NCBI GenBank assembly: GCA_024529925.1
Contig: JAFEUB010001412.1
Coordinates: 1,161,501-1,225,500, forward strand
From: Ophthalmolycus amberensis
Lineage: Eukaryota > Chordata > Actinopteri > Perciformes > Zoarcidae
Direction of reading: 5' to 3'
DNA length: 64,000 bases
Shown: positions 57,501 through 64,000 of the stretch, piece by piece
Position numbering within the stretch: position 1 is the stretch's first letter
Layout of the letters: the number at the start of each line of letters is the position of its first letter
Translations under genes and position numbers: made by a program
The notes under the pieces: model-generated
Told to the model about the DNA's origin: nothing
Seen by the model: only the letters and a program-made list of their open reading frames with translations
Database searches by the model: none

Positions 57501-60500
57501 GTAATCCATCGCGGACCCGAGGCTCCGCTTGTGTGTTGAACTGCTGTAACTGTCTGCATTTAGATAAATCGCTGGACACACATACTTGTATACATACATC
57601 CTCACCCACACACACACACATACTTACATACATACATCCTCATCCATTTTATTCATTTGACTTTAGGTATTAGGCATATAAAATTGTATGATAGCGTTTG
57701 TTGGTTGCAATATTAATTGATTTGATCATTTACTATTTTGATTTAATAAACTTTAAGGAGCAGTCGTCTGTGATTACTTGTGCATATGCGTGTAATGAAA
57801 TTGTATGTAGTAGCCCGTGTACGAACTTAAACCTTCACTGTCACTTCGAATGTGTAGTCACACCCGACTATTGACATTACGAGTGGCCACTAATTATGAG
57901 ACTTAGTTTTATCGTTTGGTTATTGGTCCCTGTTCGCAGGGTGGTGCCCCGTTGTTATTAATAATCATTAATAATTGTTACATACATTAATAATTCTATT
58001 GATGTCAAGAATTCAGTTTCTTAAATGCTGATAACCCAAACACGCTCCCTTAGATCCCAACAACAGGGTTGGGGGGGGGGGGGGTAGTTAAGAAGAGAGG
58101 AAGGGAGGGAAGGTACAAAGCCGCTGATGTGAGCTGCAGGAGGACACTGAGCATCTGTAGTCAGGGCCTGGCTGAAAGCCTTTGTAGAGCTGATGCTTGA
58201 CTTTTACACTGCAGCACATGTACAGCTTCATATTGGGTCTGACAAGAACTGCTGCTACAGATCTTCCACTCCTCCACCCACCCTACTCAAGTCCCCCTTC
58301 CACTCCAACTACGCACAAATGACTTTGAAACATCAAAGCTGGCATTACCGTCTCATTTCCCTATGCAAATGCGAAACGAGAAAGGGGGAAAAAAAAAAAA
58401 AAAGCTTTTCAATTCTCCCTTGCCTCTTTCATTTTCACTGAGAATTGTTGCTGCCCCCTTGAGACGAAGCCCGATGCGCAGTTTTGGGGAGAAAACGGGT
58501 TAGGGGATCCTGGGGGCTGCTCTGCATTACCAAAACAAACCATTCAGCAAACAAACAATTAGACTCATGAATTATGGACAAGCCATCTAAAATAGCAATA
58601 AAAACAGGGAGTGGGGAGTGGGGAGTCGTGGAGCGATCGCTGAGCTAGCGAACGTATGTCAGGGTGTTTTTAAAGCAGTAGTGGAGTACATGGCTTCCTT
58701 AACGCATGTACAGTATTTATATGTAAGCTATCCTCATTCCATCTCAACGCTTTGGACCAGTGCAGTTGCGTAACTGAAAACAAGGTAACAAGGGAGTGAA
58801 GGAAGAAAGGTGTCTAGTAATCCACAAGAATGTGCATCAGCCATTTTGTTTTCAATCTGTCGCCAGCAAACATCCATTATTCACAACCCTGTGTTTACCT
58901 CTCACAGACGCGCACAGTCCATGCAGCAATGATCCAGGAGGATATACTGAACACCAGCAGAACAGTTCCTGGACAGATGGTCATGAGGGTCTTCATGACA
59001 AAGCGCGTGTTGAAGTTGATCTTGTTGAGGGCGCCGATGCTGCGAGATGAAGCGTCCGTGAACAGCTTACTGTGGAGCAACATGACCCTGCCTATCAGGT
59101 AGAGTCTCAGGAACATGGGGATGGAGAGGATGATGTCCACGTCGGCATCGGCCACCGACGGCGTGTAGGTAAAGGCCAGCCGCGCCGTCCAGGTGAAGAC
59201 GTACTGGCCCGGGATGGGATGGATGGCACACACCAGCAGCTCCAGCACGATGAAGAAGATCCGCTCATACGTCATGGCTATCCTCCAATCGTCCGCACCA
59301 TTGTCGACCATAAACAGCTGCAGAGAAACAGACAGACACCAAGGACTTGGTTTAAATTAAACATTTTTCATCCTATTCTACACCTTCAAATTGTTAATCA
59401 TTACAACCACGTTGAATCAAATCCACATATTGAAGATCCGAAGGAGTCATGCTCAATTCGATGAAAATGTGTATAGAATGAAGGAGACATTTTGCATTTG
59501 GTGTAATGCTGTTGGCAACCAAGATTTGAATATTTCATTCAATTCAAATGTGATAAGTCTGATGCAGCTTCATCAAGCAGAACAACAACAGAAATAACAT
59601 AAACCAAGATGGCTGCAAAGAAAACCCCGGATAACATCAGGAGTTTGATTATTATTGAGGATTTGTTTTTGGATTATATTTATTGTTCAAGACAACTTCA
59701 GGATATACGTTTGATTAAAAAAAAATGAGCTGCTGTGTATTAACAGTGTTATAGCTTTCTAATTGTCGAACGAACTATAGCCTGAATGTTGTGACTGTGT
59801 CACTACGTTCAATCAAATGAATGCATATGTGTGCATTCCTCTTGTGTGTACCATACGTTATAATTAGGGGTGTAACGGTTCACAAAATTCACGGTTGGGT
59901 TCGGTACGATACAGTGGAGTCACGGTTCGGTACGTTTCGGTACAGTAGAAAACTATAAATGCCAGAGAAATGTACTTGATTTTAAAATATATTTATTCAT
60001 TACAACTAACATCATGAAGTTATTCTTTGACTTTGAACAATGATGGAACTATACCTGAGTGACCCATCTTCTGGGGTGTCTTCTTAGCAACACATAAGCA
60101 TAAAAAAACAAAAACTGCTCCTTAATGTTATGTAGTATTGTTACTTACATCTTGCTTACATCTTGTATTGTTACTTACATCTTGCCTAAAGATCTTTTAA
60201 TCTCAATGGTACTTACCTGGTTAAATAAGAGATTTTAAATCTAAATGGGACTAACTGGTTAAATAAAGGTTTTTATAAAACGTATTCGGTTCGTCATGCG
60301 TACCAAACCGTGAGCCTCGTACCGAACGGTTCAATACGAATACGCGTATCGTTACACCCCTAGTTATAATACATGTATATCATGAATGTGTATGTTATTG
60401 TGAGCAGAAATTAATTTTTTCATAGCAAAAACTTTGTAGCACAATAAAAGCATTATTTCAATAGTTCTTATCAAGGCCAAACGATAAATCTCCATTATCA

Positions 60501-60681
60501 TCATCATTATATTCTTCCCAACACTGTTACCAAAAGCTGCTGGTATAATGAATAAAATAACATCATATTTAAGTGTTAAACTCACCTGGATTTCCCGGGC
60601 ATGGTACATTATTATAAGACCAAGCAATATAACAGTGGAAAGGCTGATAAGGCATTTCAGTGCAAATGAGTATGAAGATTC
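41772..60681 (-). CDS. kcnn1: Small-conductance Ca2+-activated K+ channel SK1, 3' portion (S2 to stop); 5' exons off window
   Basis: SK channels open when Ca2+ binds calmodulin bound to the channel tail, and shape after-hyperpolarisation at the plasma membrane. Exons in transcript order are 60681-60586, 59317-58899, 48099-47958, 47628-47518, 45976-45849, optional 45367-45359, 43356-43287 and 42077-41772. They give 423 aa with the microexon; human SK1 is about 543 aa. S2, S3-S5, pore GYG filter (FLSIGYGDMVP), S6 and the calmodulin-binding domain are all present. SK1 rather than SK2/SK3 is favoured by ESSYSFALK, SVADADVD, RVCERYHDKQEV, VPHTYCGKG and VMYDLVSELQ. S1 and the N-terminus must lie beyond 64000. 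The large intron between S5 and the pore exons is 10.8 kb. Confidence 0.94.
42078..45358 (-). other. kcnn1 introns flanking the 70-nt exon
   Basis: No other exon was seen. A TATA-rich microsatellite-like patch lies near 43620-43680 and a (GT)n tract near 44182-44206. Confidence 0.5.
43287..43356 (-). CDS. kcnn1: kcnn1 exon: distal calmodulin-binding helix
   Basis: 70 nt, [20 protein letters not shown], then LAK. Acceptor CCACTAG; donor GTAAGT. It splices in frame either to the microexon or directly to the preceding exon. Confidence 0.94.
45359..45367 (-). CDS. kcnn1: kcnn1 9-nt microexon encoding AQK (alternative)
   Basis: On the coding strand TATCACTGCAG / AGCTCAGAA / GTAAGTTG forms a 9-nt exon with consensus sites. 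Joined in phase it turns HQ-LRSVK into HQ-AQK-LRSVK, the AQK insertion known from mammalian SK1. A pyrimidine-rich tract precedes it. Confidence 0.8.
45849..45976 (-). CDS. kcnn1: kcnn1 calmodulin-binding-domain exon
   Basis: VKNTAANVLRETWLIYKHTK, then [20 protein letters not shown] and IH, ending CA in phase 2. This is the SK constitutive calmodulin-binding region. Acceptor CTTCGCAG; donor GTAAGT. Confidence 0.95.
45977..47517 (-). other. kcnn1 intron
   Basis: It hosts the repeat at 46890-47400; the rest shows nothing recognised. Confidence 0.5.
46890..47400. repeat. Dispersed fish repeat in kcnn1 intron
   Basis: TCATATGAAACTAGACGACC, CCATTGGTACCAACCATGTA, CTTGACCTCTCACCTCTAGA and CTTTATGATAATCCCATGCA correspond in order to a repeat I recall from percomorph genomes. 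Edges are approximate. Confidence 0.5.
47518..47628 (-). CDS. kcnn1: kcnn1 exon encoding S6 end and proximal tail
   Basis: 37 codons: [20 protein letters not shown], then AEKHVHNFMMDTQLCKR. Human SK1 and SK2 have T where this has C in QLCKR. Phase 0 at both ends. Confidence 0.95.
47958..48099 (-). CDS. kcnn1: kcnn1 pore exon (selectivity filter)
   Basis: YHDKQEVTSNFLGAMWLIS, the filter SIGYGD, then MVPHTYCGKGVCLLTGIM. E in KQEV and H in VPHTY are the SK1-type residues at the two outer-pore sites linked to apamin affinity. Confidence 0.96.
50790..51345. repeat. Dispersed fish repeat
   Basis: It runs from GTGAAATGTCTCAACAACTG to AGCATGTTAACATTGTCAAT and GTGAGCATGTTAGCATGCAG. It is the same family as about 29640-30030, and lies in a kcnn1 intron. 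Confidence 0.5.
54488..54536. repeat. (GA)n microsatellite
   Basis: About 24 perfect units in the large kcnn1 intron. Confidence 0.95.
55821..55840. repeat. 20-base C homopolymer
   Basis: Uninterrupted C run in the large kcnn1 intron. Confidence 0.9.
56390..56760. repeat. Foldback repeat, TTAGCTTAGCATAAAG family
   Basis: AATAGTTCAACATTTTGGGA and TTGCCGAGACTCTCGATGAG open the copy. CGTAGCATAAAGACTGGAGA lies inside, and CTTTGTGCTAAGCTGAGCTA is the inverted partner. It lies in a kcnn1 intron. Confidence 0.65.
56930..57390. promoter_or_regulatory. CpG-rich island inside kcnn1 intron, possible internal or antisense promoter
   Basis: By hand I count roughly 40 CpG dinucleotides in about 440 bp, against very few in neighbouring intron. 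A good plus-strand donor (CTAAAA/GTAAGAG) lies at 57367/57368, so any spliced transcript from here would run antisense to kcnn1. Overlapping open frames on both strands (102 aa plus, 132 aa minus) match no family I know and probably reflect GC content. Confidence 0.5.
58899..59317 (-). CDS. kcnn1: kcnn1 exon encoding S3-S5
   Basis: 419 nt: LFMVDNGADDWRIAMTYERI, S3 (FFIVLELLVCAIHP), the S3-S4 loop SVADADVD, S4 (IPMFLRLYLIGRVMLL), HSKLFTDASSRSIGALNKI and S5 to WIIAAWTVRVCE. Ends in phase 2. Confidence 0.96.
59865..60362. mobile_element. 498-bp hAT-type MITE with perfect 8-bp target-site duplication
   Basis: The terminal inverted repeat TAGGGGTGTAACG / CGTTACACCCCTA is flanked by GTTATAAT on both sides (59857-59864 and 60363-60370). 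Subterminal CGGTTCGGTAC motifs recur inverted near the right end. There is no transposase, so it is non-autonomous. It lies in the kcnn1 intron between the S2 and S3 exons. Confidence 0.9.
60586..60681 (-). CDS. kcnn1: kcnn1 exon encoding S2
   Basis: 32 codons, ESSYSFALKCLISLSTVILL, then GLIIMYHAREIQ. Acceptor CACCATAG; donor CAG/GTGAGT, phase 0. Confidence 0.95.
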
Positions 60682-60883
60682 CTATGGTGAGAGAAAAGCA
60701 CAGAGAAAAGAGATTAGAAATAGCCTCGTGATTTGAACACAATTAACACATACACAAAAACATCTTATATCGGAATAACAACATAAACTGTTCATTGAAT
60801 GCATTTGTACATTTGGCCTCAACAGATGGCAATAGTGACTGATCACTATACAACTAATGATTTCTGTCTACATCAACATCAAG

Positions 60884-61185
60884 GTGGAGCCAGTTAAAAG
60901 TTTTAAGTTTTTGGAAATCAGCATCACAAACAACCTGACAGTCATCACACATCTCCATCCTGTTGAAGAGAGCTCAAAAACAGCTGTATTTCTTAAGGAA
61001 ACTTAATATGTCAAAATCCCTGAGCCAAGTTCTTGTTAACTTTTAGGAGGAGCAATAGACAGCATCCTGCCTGCAAACATTAAAAACTGGCATGAGTTGT
61101 GCACGGCCCAGGACAGGAGGGCTCTACACTGTGTGAGCAAAACTGCCCAGAACATCATTAGTACCCATTTACCAGTGTGAAGAAT
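60884..61185 (+). pseudogene. Dead LINE reverse-transcriptase C-terminal fragment
   Basis: Conceptual fragments VKSFKFLEISITNNLT, AQKQLYFLRKLN and AQDRRALHCVSKTAQNII, in order but in shifting frames, match the C-terminal region of common fish non-LTR retrotransposon polyproteins. At least one frameshift and internal stops make it non-functional. Confidence 0.75.
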
Positions 61186-62409
61186 ATATATTGTTACTCA
61201 GAAGTACAAATCTGGAAGTGTTGCGTTACATTGAAAACAAATTCTTCTAATGTTAAACGAAAAGCATAAATATCCAAATATAAACACATGCCTACACATG
61301 AGTATGCCCACAAAAACTACAAACGGTTATACTCACACACACACACAAGTAGACACACATGCACACACAGTACTCATTAGCTTAAACGTCTAAGTGAGAC
61401 CAGATAATGGGGTTTTGCACACAAACAGCGCAGTCAGGATGTTGCTAAACAATGCAGCTGCAGGTGTAGGTGCAGCCCGATATTATCTATGGATGCTGTT
61501 CCCCGCCATCTAAACTACCAATTAATCAAAGCCCAGCACTAACAGGGGGACTTTCCTCTTAATGGTAGGTGCAGAAGAGGCAAGGCTACCATTAGCAGGG
61601 GGGGCCAGCACAGTGAGTGCTGCTGGTGATAAATAGGCCAGCTGGATGCCAGCGCTGCAGTGTTGTGTTTGAGTGCATGTGTGCGTGTACACAGGGAAAT
61701 TAGAACCTGTACAACACAAGTTCCCCCCTCTATGTCGATCAAATGCCCTTTGATAAATCAATTTAACAGCTATGGTGTAAAAATGCGCGCTGCAGCAGGC
61801 TAATGATCGCAGGGTTGTTATTATAATAACAACAGCAGCGAATGACAAGAACAATAACTGGAAATATCGTTTATAATCATCAGTGTGATAGCAGGGAGAG
61901 CTGCTCAATATTAGTCCGTCCTTCGCTGGTCCATTTTACAGAATGTATTTTTAGCTATCAACTAGATTGCTTTGCCCCTCAGGTCGACGACATGTTCTCA
62001 AGACATTCTAATGTCTGAAATTGTTTTGAGAAGTCCCCGGTGAAATAACATTAAGTAAACCAATTAATCCACCTACCAGAGGTTGAAGGATGTTTCTGTC
62101 CCAGTGCTCACTGCCTCTTAACGTGTTTCCCTCCTTCAGGGCTCAGAACACCTCGGCTTAGCCTCAAGTGTCTGCTATGCCATGTGACATAAGATGGAAA
62201 ATGGACCATCCCCAGCACATGTTACCTGTCTAATGTGGGAGGGGGAGCTGCTGTGCCACTCAGATACGGGAGGTAATTTTCATTCAAGCTGAGGTCAGCT
62301 TGATGAATGGACTAAACCCCACTCAGTAACACAGTCACAGACAAACCTATTACTTTCCTAAAACCCCATAAATCATCCTATAGATTACCACGCCGACTTT
62401 ATCGTACAG

Positions 62410-62410
<1 letters not shown>

Positions 62411-62453
<43 letters not shown>
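62411..62453. repeat. (AC)n microsatellite
   Basis: About 21 perfect units in the 5' kcnn1 intron. Confidence 0.95.
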
Positions 62454-62456
<3 letters not shown>

Positions 62457-64000
62457 TGTGTAATCGAAAACACATTTCCAAACTCAAAAATCTATCCATT
62501 ATGACAGGAACATTCCAGTGGTTTTGTATGTTTTAGTCCAATAACTACAAATGCACTTAATGTTGAAGCATACCAAAGGCTTTTAAATGCCAAACATTTC
62601 TCAGCTGACATTCAACATTTCTGAAAGTATATATCATGAATGAATCTCAAACTTTGGATGCCTTTTTTGAAGCTAAATTAGAGACTCCTCGGCTCTGAAT
62701 GGTTGTTTTTCTACTGAAACTCTCTTGTTCTTTGGTGGTTTGCAAATGAAGAATTAGCTCGACCACTACCCACTGATGTAGTGGAGACTTCATCTGTATT
62801 ACAAAACAACTTGTCCCAGATGTTAGATCTTAAAATACTACCCATCACAGACATGTTTCAGGATTCTGCAAATCCATTTCAGGACAGAGTAAAATAAATG
62901 AGAACCAATGGCTGCCTGAGAGGTAGTAAATAAATGCAAAATGTTGTGCTGTGCTTTATACAATAACCTGCAACAATGTTAAATCTTCACGGTAAAGGTG
63001 AAAAGTGAAAGGGATCACTTGCACGCTTACACAATCATCACCCAAATTGTGTTTCAGCATCTTTCAGCTCTTTTGTTTTTTAGTTATACAGCCGACAACT
63101 TTAGTTTGGTTCATTCTTTCCCTTTCGTCAACATATTTTCTAGCCACAACAGGTAAATGTTTTTAGTTACAAGCTCTTATAAACTCACTCTACAGGGGAC
63201 TGCCCATTGTTACGACAGTCTGAAGAATGTACCATTTGACCAAAAGCCCATTTGTTCGACAGCCCGTGCTCCAGGAAACAAACGGCAATTGTTCTGAGGG
63301 AACATTCCTCCAAAAATACACATTGTCCCTTCAACAAACGGAAGAACATGGCTAATTGTTATTTAGAATGACTTCATCGGACATCAATATTTTATAAGTA
63401 ATCAACCGTCGGTATAATGGCATGACACCCTGTACGCTGCCTATCCAGAACAAGTGAGGGATAGCAGGTTAGCAACTAGCCCGGAGAATAGTTAAGAACT
63501 TAGTCATATCAACTTTACAGCGCTATAAGTCAAACTCTTGTGATCCTCTACTGGTAGGATTTTGAACCCAAGTGATCAATAATGCTTAACTATATGAGAT
63601 TTGTAGTTATTGGGCTCAAACATGGAAAACCACCTATAAAGTCCTGTTTGTTTAATGTTAAAAAGGTGTTCTTATTCCCTTTAAACACCTGTTCTGTGAC
63701 CTCTGCTATACTGCAGCGCACAGCAATGTCAGCGCCCAAGTAAACAGCCTTATAAATAGTGTCAGAAGCTGCTCTCGGTGCGCTGACTGAACTATATTCT
63801 TCCCAAAATACCCTGACACAGCAGAAGTGATTGGCTGATACAGAGGGACGACAAAAGGTCAAGGGGCGTTGACCTGGTCACCATGGCCCCGACACCATAC
63901 TGCCCTGCTGATGTTCTTGTTTAAGAGTCCCACACTTTCCAAACGTGTGCCATGTCGTCTCCACTCTTATCTGCTAAAAGATGCTGTTGGCCAACTGGAA

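Larger units (their letters stand above)
48100..58898 (-). other. 10.8-kb kcnn1 intron between S5 and pore exons
   Basis: It contains repeat copies (50790-51345, 56390-56760), (GA)n at 54488-54536, C20 at 55821-55840, a run of about 14 G at 58071-58084 and the CpG-rich island at 56930-57390. A stretch at about 48760-49060 looks non-repetitive and moderately GC-rich, but has no coding signature. Confidence 0.55.
60682..64000 (-). other. kcnn1 intron toward missing 5' exons
   Basis: I searched for the S1 exon (motifs such as LGHRRALFEKRKRLSDYAL) and did not see it. Contents: the LINE fossil, (AC)n at 62411-62453 and otherwise unique-looking DNA, including about 61420-61640. Confidence 0.5.

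Noticed and set aside
60700..64000. Search for the kcnn1 S1/N-terminal exon
   Set aside because: No match to the conserved pre-S1 or S1 sequence on the minus strand; it must lie outside the window.

Overview
This window is teleost fish nuclear DNA, most likely from a spiny-rayed (acanthomorph/percomorph) fish. Evidence: four multi-exon vertebrate genes with GT-AG introns, very many CA/GT and GA microsatellites, and interspersed repeat families I recognise from percomorph genomes. No bacterial, viral or CRISPR features were seen. All four coding models below were joined by hand from splice sites; reading phase is preserved at every junction.

Layout. 1-6.5 kb: gene-free upstream DNA with dispersed repeats, a perfect DR1 nuclear-receptor site and a dense microsatellite cluster. 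6.6-15.14 kb, plus strand: nr2f6 (orphan nuclear receptor EAR-2; 5 coding exons, 407 aa). 15.18-24.9 kb, minus strand: a complete occludin gene (8 coding exons, 541 aa). nr2f6 and ocln converge tail to tail, with opposing poly(A) signals about 75 bp apart. 27.2-33.5 kb, minus strand: marveld2/tricellulin (5 coding exons, 557 aa). 33.6-41.7 kb: intergenic, repeat-bearing. 41.77-60.68 kb, minus strand: the 3' part of kcnn1 (SK1 small-conductance Ca2+-activated K+ channel), from S2 to the stop codon; the N-terminus and S1 lie beyond the right edge. Its introns hold a CpG-rich island, an intact-ended hAT-type MITE and a conserved 9-nt microexon. 60.7-64 kb: the kcnn1 intron leading to the missing 5' exons, with a dead LINE fragment.

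How the genes relate. Occludin and tricellulin are paralogous tetraspan MARVEL proteins of tight junctions: bicellular contacts for occludin, three-cell contacts for tricellulin. Both end in the occludin/ELL coiled-coil domain. nr2f6 is a COUP-TF family repressor and kcnn1 a calmodulin-gated K+ channel; neither is functionally tied to the junction genes. The set matters as synteny: human 19p13.11 carries NR2F6, OCEL1 and KCNN1, while human chromosome 5q carries OCLN, MARVELD2, NR2F1 and KCNN2. The block therefore looks like a preserved piece of an ancestral NR2F-OCLN-MARVELD2-KCNN paralogon.

I saw no obviously novel system. The most useful observations are the kcnn1 AQK microexon, a (UG)n-U4 tract abutting the last marveld2 acceptor, the CpG island with an antisense donor inside kcnn1, and two hAT MITEs with 8-bp target-site duplications.
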